DNA of 64,000 nt from Mycobacterium persicum (GTDB taxonomy: Bacteria > Actinomycetota > Actinomycetes > Mycobacteriales > Mycobacteriaceae): assembly GCF_002086675.1 (NCBI RefSeq), contig NZ_MVIF01000009.1:31226-95225 (forward strand), in the 5' to 3' direction. The translations under genes and the position numbers were made by a program. Below are positions 27,901 through 38,236 of this stretch, piece after piece; the stretch's first letter is position 1; each line of letters begins with the position of its first letter. Under the pieces are notes generated by a model that searched no databases, had not been told where the DNA came from, and saw nothing but the letters and a program-made list of their open reading frames with translations.

Positions 27901-28237
27901 GGCCGACAAGAACTCCGCTGCCTTTGAACGCTTCGACCCGCAAGCGGGTAAGTGGACCAAGTTGGTGGGCATGCCCACCCCGCGCGGAAGTTACGGCGCC
28001 GCGTTCATCGACGGGCGAATCGTGGTGGTCGGCGGCGAAGAGCCCACCCGCGTGCTCGGAGTTGTCGAGATGTATGACATCGCGGACGGAAAGTGGAGCA
28101 CGCTACCTGCGCTGCCGACCCCGCGGCACGCCGAGGTGGTCGCGACCGTGGGCAACACCGTGTACTGCATCGGCGGCGCGGACCGGCCCACCCACGAAGG
28201 CCCCATCGCCAACGTCGAGGCCCTCGACTTCATGTAG
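24989..28237 (+). CDS. Membrane Ser/Thr protein kinase with a twelve-repeat kelch sensor domain
   Basis: About 1,082 residues from ATG 24989 (GGAGG upstream, long spacing; ATG 24968 is possible). The kinase is complete: glycine loop ARGGAGVVY, VAVKVL (Lys55), HRDIKPANVL (Asp149) and TDFGIA. A Pro/Ala/Ser-rich linker follows to about residue 455, then one membrane helix near residues 463-485. The extracytoplasmic part has twelve kelch repeats, each with a GG doublet (IFGGVR, VLGGWR, VTGGVD and so on). Repeats 7-12 mirror 1-6 in order, so a six-blade propeller seems to have been duplicated. The arrangement parallels PknD, which carries an NHL propeller. Ligand unknown. Confidence 0.9.
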   Translation: MAEDPGAAGSAPAQSGIAAELASAGFEDARQVARGGAGVVYRCRETALGRNVAVKVLPSHFDDDSRERFLREGYAMGGLSGHPNIVNILRVGITESDRPYIVMPYYAADSLAVRLRREGPIPWPEALEIGVKLCGALETAHRAGTLHRDIKPANVLVNDYGEPQLTDFGIAHIEGGFETAVGFFSGTIDYTAPEVMTGNPATVVADVYSLGATLYALIAGSAAHERKKGEDLVAQYLRISSTGVPDLRPDGIPDAVCSAIEKAMSIDPAERPVSAAELGRELQAAQRRNGLKPASMAITNMRARTTDASTDVPETPPVSPAILSPEAQVPLRTSSTVPLKGPQPAARAGGAAALQPPSAAGQRPSSLLPSQSVDHRRSPGTDTAFEPGHLGDTQAQLRASSSRAESPRQPAEWTGATPPIEPPKGPGQEGPAGPAAPDRPGVGKPPRGRVASWFAEPDRKRNRILLTAAAAVAVVLLVAGGVFLVASHDNGAHQTVSGQPGTQAPVQWKPITNARVARDAAATTQVDGTIWIFGGVRADGTVTGLHEGYDPVIDSWKGGDDLPVPVQHAMAVTWQGNPIVLGGWRTEGSKKVATDQVWRVVNSRWVELPHLLQPRAGAAAAAVGDRIVVTGGVDANGALLNTTEVFDGNSWTLGAPIPTPRQMLAAASDGKLVYAVGGNDAKSDLATVEAYDPAAKTWTPLPELAQPRSDLGVAITDGRLVAVGGMSAGQALKSVAVFDLMTRTWAGLPDMETARHGMAVDTVEKSVYAIGGSTAAGDDQATSSAEMLKLPARKIQPAAQWRTLPDAPTARLMMAWAVLDNKIWIMGGVREGVGLTTVESYDPHTGSWQPGPPLPIRLHHATAATYRGEVVVLGGASENLADASNKVFALRGNSWVELPSLSHARAAAAAAVVGDKLVVVGGQNAKQLVAQTEVFDGSSWKDAPDLPTPREHLAAVSDGTYVYAIGGRFLSADKNSAAFERFDPQAGKWTKLVGMPTPRGSYGAAFIDGRIVVVGGEEPTRVLGVVEMYDIADGKWSTLPALPTPRHAEVVATVGNTVYCIGGADRPTHEGPIANVEALDFM

Positions 28238-28553
28238 CGGCCGTCGCTTCGCGGGCGGTTGTGTGGTGGCGGTTGCCGGGCCGATGTGATCCGGCCAGCT
28301 ACCAACGGCTTTCCATGTCGGCTCGGTCACCACGTACAGCATGCGTTCAGGCGACGTCTGTTTCCGGCACGTCGATGCCCCGCGACCTCGGTCAAACCTC
28401 GTGTGATGGCGGGTGTCTCGGGTTCGGGGGATGACTCACGTGCTCACCGGGACGACTGGCATGGCCGCGGCGTCGAGTGTGCGGTGACGGCTTTGACTGT
28501 GGATGTAGGGCGGGGCACGCCCACGATCGGCCGCCCTGACGGCACGCTCGGCG
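28238..28553. other. Intergenic stretch including the intron's 3' flank
   Basis: No supported gene. 28473-28553 is copy B of the AGTGTGC repeat patch, on the minus strand, and abuts the intron end. The rest, up to the kinase stop, shows no clear coding signal; a GC-rich weak hairpin follows the stop codon. Confidence 0.6.
28473..28553 (-). repeat. Degenerate AGTGTGC repeat patch, copy B (3' exon of the intron)
   Basis: On the minus strand this reads CGCCGAGCGTGCCGTCAGGG and on to CACACTCGA, nearly the same as 12130-12211. It begins at the base where the group II intron ends, so it is the right half of the sequence the intron inserted into. Confidence 0.75.
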
Positions 28554-30493
28554 GTCGGGTGGCCGGAGGGGATTGCACCCTCCGGCTCCCACAGATCCGG
28601 ACGTGAACCTCTCGATTCATCCGGCTCTTGTCATCTTGATCACCAGACGGCGGGGACGGTGGTGGTCCATTGCCAGTGCGCGAGGAAACGCGGGTACTGC
28701 GTGGTGACCCGCTGCCATGCCTGCTGGAACGCACCGCGGCTCCGATACCGCCGATATTTGTTGCGGACCCAACGCATCAGGTAGGCGTTGATGCGCGCCA
28801 GGAGAGGATGCAGCGCCGACCGGAAGAAGGCGCCGTAGTAGTTCATCCAGCCCCGCACGATGGGGTTGATCCAGCGTGCAAGGTCAGCGAAGGATCGCCC
28901 GGTGCGATGGTGCAGTCGCCAGGACCGCACCTCCCGGCCGATCTTCGTCAAGGCGTCCCTGCTGATCGCGGGCAAAAACGACAGGAACGTGTGTCCGTCT
29001 TTGGCCCGCATCCCGCGCGGACGGAACGTGAAACCCAGAAACGTGAACGACGTGTGCGCATAGTCACCACGCCGGTTAGCGTCCTTGCAGTACACGATCC
29101 GGGTCTTGTCGGGATGCAGCCGCAACCCGACCTCGCCCATCCTGTCGTGCAGCGCGGCCAACACCTGGTGGGCTTGGCGCTCGGTGACACAGTGCACCAC
29201 CGCGTCATCGACGTAGCGTTCAAAGCGGACACTCGGGAACTCCCGGGCCATCCACATGTCAAACGCATAGTGCAGAAACAGGTTGGCCAGCACGGGCGAG
29301 ACCGGCGACCCTTGTGGGGTGCCCCGGTCTCGCTGTTGCAGGGTGCCATCAGGCAATGCCACCGGAGCTTGTAGCCACCGGCGCACATACAGCATCACCC
29401 ACGGCAGATCGGTGTTGACCGCCACCGCTTTTAGCATCAGGTCCCAAGACACGCTGTCGAAAAACTTTTGGATGTCCAAATCGATCACCCAGTCGGTTTT
29501 CCAACACCGCTGCCGGCATACTCCCACCGCGTCGATCGCTGAGCGGCCCGGCCGATACCCGTAGGAGTCCTCGTGAAAGAGGGCTTCCGCCACCGACTTC
29601 AGCTCCTCGGCCACCACCGTTTGCGCCACCCGATCGGCCACCGTAGGCAGCCCCAGCATCCTGGTCCCCCCGCCATGCGGCTTGGGGATTTCCACCGCAC
29701 GCACCGGAGGCGGAAAGTAGCTACCCGAGGACATCCGATTCCACACCTTGTACAAATTGTTGCCCAGGTCGGCCTCGAATGCCTCGATGGTTACCCCGTC
29801 TATGCCCGGCGCGCCCTTGTTCGCCTTGACCTTCTCAAACGCCTCCTGGACCGCCCACTTCGAAATCTCGAACGGCTTGCCCGGCGACTTCAACTCGCCC
29901 ATCCGACTCCTCCCGAACCCCAACGGGTCTCGGTTGATCCAACGAACACAGCCACAGATGACCCGGCCCCTTCGCTCCACCCCCATTACAAGAGCTTCAC
30001 CACTACTACGAGCCGGTCCGCCAACCGGACCCGCGACGGTACTCACACCCACGACAAGCGCGGGCTACTCCCTCTCGCCCACCCGAAAAACCCGGACGGG
30101 CAGTGTCGAATCCGGTCTTCTCCCGTTCCATGCAAAAGCCGCAGATCGGGCTCGCGTCGCCTCCATGCCGGACACCGCCTGGCCAATCAACGGGCACCCG
30201 CCAGACTCATCCCGGGATATGACGGACACCCCGGTTTCGATGTCATCTATGTGCATTTCGACACGTCAACAGCGAATCGCTTGCGCTCGCCTTCCCGATC
30301 CCCACCTGACACATCGACCTGTGCCTTTTCCACATCGCTCACCACAATCACGTCACCGCTCCTGCAGCATGTGGCGGTTTGAAGCCACCCCCCGCAGGGC
30401 GACTCCGAAGGGCCAACAATCCTTCATCTCCTGCACAGCACCGCTTCGGAAAGCTCTACCTACATCGAACTCCCTTCCACGCTCGGGACACAC
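28554..30493 (-). mobile_element. Group II intron, full length (about 1.94 kb), with reverse transcriptase ORF
   Basis: On the minus strand the element starts GTGTGTCCCGAGCGTGG at 30493 (consensus GUGYG) and ends CCACCCGAC at 28554 (consensus AY). Domain V is readable at about 28591-28628 (GAGCCGGATGAATCG, loop, TTCACGTCCGG) with the catalytic AGC. Domain VI follows as a GCCGGAGGG/CCCTCCGGC hairpin. About 590 bases of 5' RNA domains precede the RT gene at 28640-29902. Joining the two flanks gives CTGATGG followed by CGCCGAG, the order seen uninterrupted in copy A at 12104-12136, which independently supports both ends. It appears intact. Confidence 0.88.
28640..29902 (-). CDS. Group II intron reverse transcriptase/maturase
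   Basis: 420 residues from ATG 29902, chosen for GGGAGGAG upstream and the family start MGELKSPGKPFEISKWAVQEAF. RT motifs: IPKPHGGGTRMLGLPTVADR, DLDIQKFFDS, RGTPQGSPVSPVLANLFLHY and the catalytic YVDD at residues 230-233. The maturase X domain includes DLARWINPIVRGWMNYYG. The protein ends shortly after, so there is no HNH endonuclease domain. It would splice and reverse-transcribe its host intron. No frameshift or missing catalytic residue was seen. Confidence 0.93.
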   Translation of the reverse strand: MGELKSPGKPFEISKWAVQEAFEKVKANKGAPGIDGVTIEAFEADLGNNLYKVWNRMSSGSYFPPPVRAVEIPKPHGGGTRMLGLPTVADRVAQTVVAEELKSVAEALFHEDSYGYRPGRSAIDAVGVCRQRCWKTDWVIDLDIQKFFDSVSWDLMLKAVAVNTDLPWVMLYVRRWLQAPVALPDGTLQQRDRGTPQGSPVSPVLANLFLHYAFDMWMAREFPSVRFERYVDDAVVHCVTERQAHQVLAALHDRMGEVGLRLHPDKTRIVYCKDANRRGDYAHTSFTFLGFTFRPRGMRAKDGHTFLSFLPAISRDALTKIGREVRSWRLHHRTGRSFADLARWINPIVRGWMNYYGAFFRSALHPLLARINAYLMRWVRNKYRRYRSRGAFQQAWQRVTTQYPRFLAHWQWTTTVPAVW

Positions 30494-30553
30494 CCATCAG
30501 TGCACACTCGAGACCGTCTGAGCACACTCGAAACCGTCAGCGTCAAGCCCGAC
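30494..30553 (-). repeat. Degenerate CGAGTGTGC repeats, 5' exon of the intron
   Basis: Read on the minus strand: CTGACGGTTTCGAGTGTGC, then TCAGACGGTCTCGAGTGTGC and ACTGATGG before the intron. Two units of CGAGTGTGC lie 20 bp apart. It is the left half of the same repeat patch whose right half is at 28473-28553. The gap from here to the espD-like stop at 30744 shows no gene. Confidence 0.65.
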
Positions 30554-30743
30554 CACACATCCGGCGCACCAGCCGCGGAGCCCCCCGAACGCTTAGCGAC
30601 AAATCCGTTGCACGCCTGCTTTTGCCGCTACAAAGTGGGCAAACCGGGAACCGGCCCAGCCCGAGGCCTATGTGAACGATGCGACTACGGCACGCAGTGG
30701 CTCCGCGGAGCGCGTCGGCTAGATCAGCACCGCCCTAAGGCCG

Positions 30744-31373
30744 TCAATACCGCGCATACCGGGTCGCAAACACCTTCGCTTCGGCTGCGGCGGTCTCTTC
30801 CGGTGTCGCGACCCTCATGGCTTTGGTCACGAATTCCACCAGGGCGGGACGACTTTCCGGGTCCTGAAGGGGCGTTTCGGCCAAGGTGTCGAGCAGCAGC
30901 GTGTATTGGGCGGACCGGGCCCGTTGCCGCGCGAGGTGCGCGATGACCAAGATCTCGTCGGCGAGTTCTTGCTCCCGCATGCTTGTCGCCCCCGCGGACA
31001 GTTCGACCCGATGGATTCTGCCACCCATATCGGTCGACACCAACACGGTCCCTTGCGGATTGGCCACCGACACCAGGCCGGACTCATGCTCTGCCGTCGT
31101 CTCGGCCGAGGGCGCAAGCGCATCTGGATCGATATCGGCGATCTCGGCCTCGACCCGTGTTTCACCGTGAATGCCGCCGCCGGTGGAAACCCGGCGCTTC
31201 GGGCGGCCGTACAAATCCAGGGTGGACAGATCATCGAGGCAGTCATCGGTTGCGGACCAGCTCATCAGATCGTGGGTATGGCAGCCAGTCGGCTCTTGGC
31301 GCCTTGGGCGCCCGTACATATCCAGGGTGGTCAGATCATCGAGGTAGTCGTCGGTGCTGGGCCGCTCCATCAT
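30744..31373 (-). CDS. EspD/EspH-like ESX-1-associated protein
   Basis: 209 residues from ATG 31373 with AAAGGA upstream. The core LVSVANPQGTVLVSTDMGGR, IHRVELS, SMREQELADEILVIAHLARQ and ARSAQYTLLLD, and the ending TPEETAAAEAKVFATRY, closely follow EspD (Rv3614c) and EspH (Rv3867). The N-terminus carries two copies of LDDLTTLDMYGRP-type sequence (LDDLTTLDMYGRPRR and LDDLSTLDLYGRPKR), a small duplication. It is the last gene of an espA-espC-espD-like operon. In M. tuberculosis EspD stabilises EspA and EspC; a similar role is inferred. Confidence 0.88.
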   Translation of the reverse strand: MMERPSTDDYLDDLTTLDMYGRPRRQEPTGCHTHDLMSWSATDDCLDDLSTLDLYGRPKRRVSTGGGIHGETRVEAEIADIDPDALAPSAETTAEHESGLVSVANPQGTVLVSTDMGGRIHRVELSAGATSMREQELADEILVIAHLARQRARSAQYTLLLDTLAETPLQDPESRPALVEFVTKAMRVATPEETAAAEAKVFATRYARY

Positions 31374-31445
31374 CGGGTCCTTTCGGATTGCTAGTGGCGA
31401 GGTCGACAACATCGTTGACAACTGCCGCAAGGGAATTGAACGTGC

Positions 31446-31763
31446 TCAGCTGGAAAACTTGATCCTCTCGACAACCTTCGCCAAGACATCGTCGGCTTCG
31501 CTATAGGCCTTGGCTGCGATACGCAGATTCGAGGCAACCTCACCGGCAAGTGTGTACAGGCTGGTGCCCACAGAGTTGCGGATGGTCACCAGCGCTGTCA
31601 GTGTGGTATTGAACTTCGACGTATACGAACCGTGGGTTGTCTCAACATCTTCGCCGATGCCTGCGACCGCTTCCGTCGCGGACTGGACATATGTTGCCGC
31701 TTGGTCTTGCGCGGTTGCGAGCACGCCAAGAAATTCCGGGTTGACGGCTAACGAATCGGACAC
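31446..31763 (-). CDS. EspC-like ESX-1 substrate
   Basis: 105 residues from GTG 31763 behind GAGGAGA. Helical, Ala/Thr-rich, with SLAVNPEFLGVLATAQDQAA, THGSYTSKFN and RIAAKAYSEADDVL, matching EspC (Rv3615c). The secretion signal YxxxD is present as YSEAD at residues 87-91. EspC is co-secreted with EspA and can form filaments in M. tuberculosis. It lies between the espA-like and espD-like genes in the canonical order. Confidence 0.9.
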   Translation of the reverse strand: MSDSLAVNPEFLGVLATAQDQAATYVQSATEAVAGIGEDVETTHGSYTSKFNTTLTALVTIRNSVGTSLYTLAGEVASNLRIAAKAYSEADDVLAKVVERIKFSS

Positions 31764-31843
31764 GGCGAATTCTCCTCACGCTGAATAGTGATGCTTCCGA
31801 GTGCTTTCCGGCATCCGAGCCTGATGTTCGACGGCCGATCGCA

Positions 31844-33025
31844 TCAAAGGCTGCGCTGTTGAGTCGGTTTGGACCCGGCCGCACTGACGGGTGCACGTTC
31901 CGCACCGGCCGCACCGGCGGCCGCACCTTTCTGGCCCTCGGCCTCCTTCGTAGAGCGGCGCACCAGGCCCGGAGGCATGCCGGCTTGCGGGCTCTGCGAC
32001 GATTCGTCGGCCAGCTTGCCCAACGCACCCAGCTGACCGGTTGTCTGGCCGGATGTGGGCAAGCCGGTATAGCCGGCAAACCGAGTCAATAGTCCGGGCG
32101 AAATGGCCGAGCCCGACGACGCGGCCACGTCGGACAATGCGGTCGAACCCGACAACGCGTTCGAGCCCGGCAACGAGGTCAAGTCAGACAACGCGGTCGA
32201 ACCGGACAACGAGGTCAGGCCGGACACCGACACCAAGGAAGACAAGGAGGAAAAAGCAGACAAGTCCGACAGTGAAGACAAATCTGACAAGGACAGGTCG
32301 GACAAAGACAAGTCGGATATTTCTGACTTCAACGCCGAGACAACCTCGCTGACTTCGGATTTCACTTCAGAGACAATCTGGCTCACCTCGGATTCCACAT
32401 CGGAGACCACATTGGAGACGAGGTCGGAAATTTCGGACTCCATGCCGGAGAGCAGGCCTTCCAACAGCGCAGCCAGGTCTTCGGTGAAGTCACTCGGCAA
32501 TTGCACCAACAGCTCGACTATTTCTTCGATACGTTCGACTAGTTTTTCGGCGTTTTCAAACGTCGTGAGCAGTAATTCCAGCAAGGCGATGCCAACGGCC
32601 GTCATGGCGACGGCAGAAACCGCGGCCTGGAAGACGTACGAGTCGGGTATGGTGACGACGGCGTTGTAAAGCGCTTTAGCATAGGGCTTGCAGTCCTCGA
32701 GGAAATTTATCCACTTCTTGAGAGTCTTACGCGCCTTTTCGACCGCCTCAGCCTGGTCCGAGACCAGTGTTCCGGTAATATAGTCGACGTCGGCCATAAT
32801 CTGCTCGGCGTCCTGAAGAGTTTTGCTCTTCTCCGAATATTTTTCCGCCGCAGTGCCGACCCAGTTGTCACTCAAAACGGCCGACGCTTGCGTTTCGATT
32901 GCCTCGCGGAACGTCGAGGAACTGGTGTCGAATACCTCTCCGGTGACCGGGGTTCCGACACCAAGGGTCGTATACAGGGACTCGATAAAACTTATCGTGG
33001 AATTGAGGATGACAAGTGCACCCAT
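31844..33025 (-). CDS. EspA-like ESX-1 substrate with a serine-rich repeat region
   Basis: 393 residues, nearly the length of EspA (392). N-terminal ILNSTISFIESLYTTLGVG and the WxG-type turn DNWVGTAAEKYSEKS (Trp55) match EspA, as does the end GAAAGAAGAERAPVSA. The middle, about residues 205-300, is low-complexity, built from SEV(S), SDLSL and SGSTALSD-like units; EspA lacks this. A single Cys (Cys112) may support a disulfide dimer as in EspA. It heads the operon espA-espC-espD and has a 380-bp gene-free upstream region. Confidence 0.88.
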   Translation of the reverse strand: MGALVILNSTISFIESLYTTLGVGTPVTGEVFDTSSSTFREAIETQASAVLSDNWVGTAAEKYSEKSKTLQDAEQIMADVDYITGTLVSDQAEAVEKARKTLKKWINFLEDCKPYAKALYNAVVTIPDSYVFQAAVSAVAMTAVGIALLELLLTTFENAEKLVERIEEIVELLVQLPSDFTEDLAALLEGLLSGMESEISDLVSNVVSDVESEVSQIVSEVKSEVSEVVSALKSEISDLSLSDLSLSDLSSLSDLSAFSSLSSLVSVSGLTSLSGSTALSDLTSLPGSNALSGSTALSDVAASSGSAISPGLLTRFAGYTGLPTSGQTTGQLGALGKLADESSQSPQAGMPPGLVRRSTKEAEGQKGAAAGAAGAERAPVSAAGSKPTQQRSL

Positions 33026-33406
33026 TTTATGTCCTCACACACCTTGATCCGACGGGGTGAGCATTGAAGGCGGCGGCGCCGTTGGCCCCTGACTGCGATC
33101 GACGCATGCGGCAACACTCCGTAACACTGCAGACGAACCCGTTCACAATCACACGCCGCCGGAGCGCCCTGCGGCAATCGAACGGCAGTGGGGAATCACC
33201 ATGGTGTCGAACCGGTTTCACACTACGGGCCGACGGGCTGTGGCGACTCCTACCCGACACAAAGGCTACAGTTACCCACGACGATAGTCAAGGCTGGTTG
33301 ACATTAATCGTGGGTCGCGTCGCCGGCCGAATGCCGCCACGGCTGTCCGGCCATCGGCACGGAATCGGTTTCAGGCCGGCATCACCGCTGCCCAGCGTGG
33401 AAGGGC
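33026..33406. other. Gene-free region upstream of the espA-like operon
   Basis: No supported gene. It separates the hsaB stop from the leftward espA-like start and so holds that operon's promoter. AT-richer patches occur around 33115-33150 and 33265-33310. EspR, which controls espACD in M. tuberculosis, binds loosely defined sites, so I could not place one. Confidence 0.5.
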
Positions 33407-33970
33407 CTAGAGCCAGGTGTCCTGGGTGGTGGTGGTGAGGAACGCTTCGAGGTCGTCTCGCCACTGCGCCGGCGTGGTCTTGTCCGGCTCGATGCCGGTG
33501 TAGTCCCCGCGGTAGAACAGCAGTGGCCGCGGCTTGATCTTAGGGACTTCCGACAGGGAATTGACCGCGCCGAACACGACGAAGTGATCCCCACCGTCAT
33601 GTACCGAGGCAACCGTGCAGTCGATGTAAGCCAGCGACCCGTCGATGATCGGCGACCCGAGTTCTGAAGGATGCCAATCGATCCCGGCGAACTTGTCGGG
33701 CTCCTTGGAGCCGAATCGCGCCGACACGTGCTTCTGCTTCTCGGTCAGCACGTTGACGCAGAACCGGCCGGTCGCCTCGATCGCCTTCCAGGACCGTGAC
33801 ACCTTGGTCGGACAGAACAGCACCAGCGGCGGCTCCAACGACAGCGCCGCGAACGACTGACAGGCGAAGCCGACGGGCACCTCGTCGTGCACGGTGGTGA
33901 TCACCGTTATTCCGGTGCAGAACTGACCCAGCACGTTTCGGAACGTGCGAGGGTCAATCGGCGCGGACAT
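33407..33970 (-). CDS. hsaB: HsaB, flavin reductase of the steroid A-ring hydroxylase
   Basis: 187 residues, the family length. Flavin-reductase domain: TFRNVLGQFCTGITVITT, CQSFAALSLEPPLVLFCP, and GDHFVVFGAV with the conserved His. HsaB supplies reduced FMN to HsaA, which hydroxylates 3-HSA. It starts 2 bases after the hsaC stop on the same message (hsaA-hsaD-hsaC-hsaB). In M. tuberculosis nat follows; here the accessory island follows. Confidence 0.95.
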   Translation of the reverse strand: MSAPIDPRTFRNVLGQFCTGITVITTVHDEVPVGFACQSFAALSLEPPLVLFCPTKVSRSWKAIEATGRFCVNVLTEKQKHVSARFGSKEPDKFAGIDWHPSELGSPIIDGSLAYIDCTVASVHDGGDHFVVFGAVNSLSEVPKIKPRPLLFYRGDYTGIEPDKTTPAQWRDDLEAFLTTTTQDTWL

Positions 33971-33972
33971 GG

Positions 33973-36934
<2,962 letters not shown>

Positions 36935-36994
36935 TTACGTTTGCCTCCTGGGAGTGCGGCCTGTTCGACGACCGGAGTGGACCTAGAGAAAGAC

Positions 36995-37008
36995 TAGAAC
37001 ACGTTCCG
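36995..37008. promoter_or_regulatory. KstR box 1 between hsaA and kshB
   Basis: TAGAACACGTTCCG matches the KstR consensus TnnAACnnGTTnnA except for the last base. It is 61 bp upstream of the hsaA start. Confidence 0.8.
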
Positions 37009-37062
37009 ATTTGTGTCGAGCAGGGTATTCCTGCGGCTGGTAGCGGCGCCAAGCGCGTTTTC

Positions 37063-37076
37063 TATAACATGTTCTA
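37063..37076. promoter_or_regulatory. KstR box 2 between hsaA and kshB
   Basis: TATAACATGTTCTA is a full match to TnnAACnnGTTnnA. It lies 36 bp upstream of the kshB start and 129 bp from hsaA. The two boxes are 68 bp apart, roughly one per divergent promoter. Confidence 0.9.
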
Positions 37077-37111
37077 GTTAGGACACCGAGTGGCGACAGG
37101 GAGGCAGGGTA

Positions 37112-38197
37112 TTGACCGAGGCAATCCCTGACGAACCACTCGGCAGCCACGTCCTGGAACTGCAGATCGCCGAGGTCGTCGCCGAAACCGACGAGGCACG
37201 CTCGCTGGTGTTCGCGGTGCCGGACGGAGCAGACGATCCGCAGATCCCGGCCGAGCGGCTGCGCTACGCACCCGGCCAGTTCCTGACGCTGCGCGTTCCC
37301 AGCGACCGCACTGGCTCAGTGGCTCGCTGCTACTCGTTGTGCAGCTCGCCGTTCACCGACGACGCGCTGACCGTGACGGTCAAAAGGACTGCGGAGGGAT
37401 ATGCGTCGAACTGGTTGTGCGACCACGCGCACCCCGGGATGCGGATCCACGTGTTGGCGCCGTCGGGCAACTTCGTGCCCAAGACGCTCGACGACGACTT
37501 CCTGCTGCTGGCCGCCGGCAGCGGGATCACGCCGATCATGTCGATCTGCAAGTCGGCGCTGGCGCAAGGCGGCGGACAGGTGACACTGGTCTACGCCAAC
37601 CGCGACGATCGCTCGGTGATCTTCGGTGACGCGCTGCGCGAGCTGGCCGCCAAGTATCCCGACCGCCTCACCGTCGTGCACTGGCTGGAATCGCTGCAAG
37701 GGCTGCCCAGCGCGACGGCGCTGGTGAACCTGGCCGCCCCCTACACCGAACGACAGGTCTTCATCTGTGGACCGGGCCCGTTCATGGACGCCGCGCGCGA
37801 AGCCCTGGCGACACTGAAAGTGGCTGCCCCACAGGTGCATATCGAAGTGTTCAAGTCGCTGGATTCCGATCCGTTCGCGGCGGTGAAAATAGAGGATGTC
37901 GGCGGCGACGACACTGCGCCACCGGCCACCGCGGTGGTGGAACTCGACGGCGAAACCCACACGGTGTCCTGGCCGCGCAACGCCAAGCTGCTCGACGTGC
38001 TGTTGGCCGCCGGTCTCGACGCGCCGTTCTCCTGCCGGGAAGGCCACTGCGGCGCCTGCGCCTGCACACTGCGCGGCGGCAAAGTCAGCATGGAAGTCAA
38101 CGACGTTCTTGAGCAGCAGGACCTCGACGACGGGCTGATTTTGGCCTGTCAATCTCATCCGGAATCTGATTCGGTAGAAGTGACCTACGACGAATAG
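37112..38197 (+). CDS. kshB: KshB, reductase of 3-ketosteroid 9alpha-hydroxylase
   Basis: 361 residues. The start is TTG 37112: GGGAGG lies 6 bases upstream and the family N-terminus is MTEAIxDEPLG. FAD-binding RCYSLCSSPF, NAD-binding AAGSGITPIMSICKSAL and ICGPGPFM, and C-terminal 2Fe-2S CREGHCGACACTL with distal LACQ. KshB passes electrons from NADH to the Rieske oxygenase KshA (not in this window), which opens steroid ring B. Regulated by KstR. Confidence 0.95.
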   Translation: MTEAIPDEPLGSHVLELQIAEVVAETDEARSLVFAVPDGADDPQIPAERLRYAPGQFLTLRVPSDRTGSVARCYSLCSSPFTDDALTVTVKRTAEGYASNWLCDHAHPGMRIHVLAPSGNFVPKTLDDDFLLLAAGSGITPIMSICKSALAQGGGQVTLVYANRDDRSVIFGDALRELAAKYPDRLTVVHWLESLQGLPSATALVNLAAPYTERQVFICGPGPFMDAAREALATLKVAAPQVHIEVFKSLDSDPFAAVKIEDVGGDDTAPPATAVVELDGETHTVSWPRNAKLLDVLLAAGLDAPFSCREGHCGACACTLRGGKVSMEVNDVLEQQDLDDGLILACQSHPESDSVEVTYDE

Positions 38198-38236
38198 TCG
38201 CGGGGACTAAGTTTCATCCGGGCGGAAGGATGCGAG

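Noticed and set aside
28640..30052. Starting the intron RT at 30052
   Set aside because: The first 50 codons lie in intron RNA structure, and ATG 29902 has a strong ribosome site and the family N-terminus.
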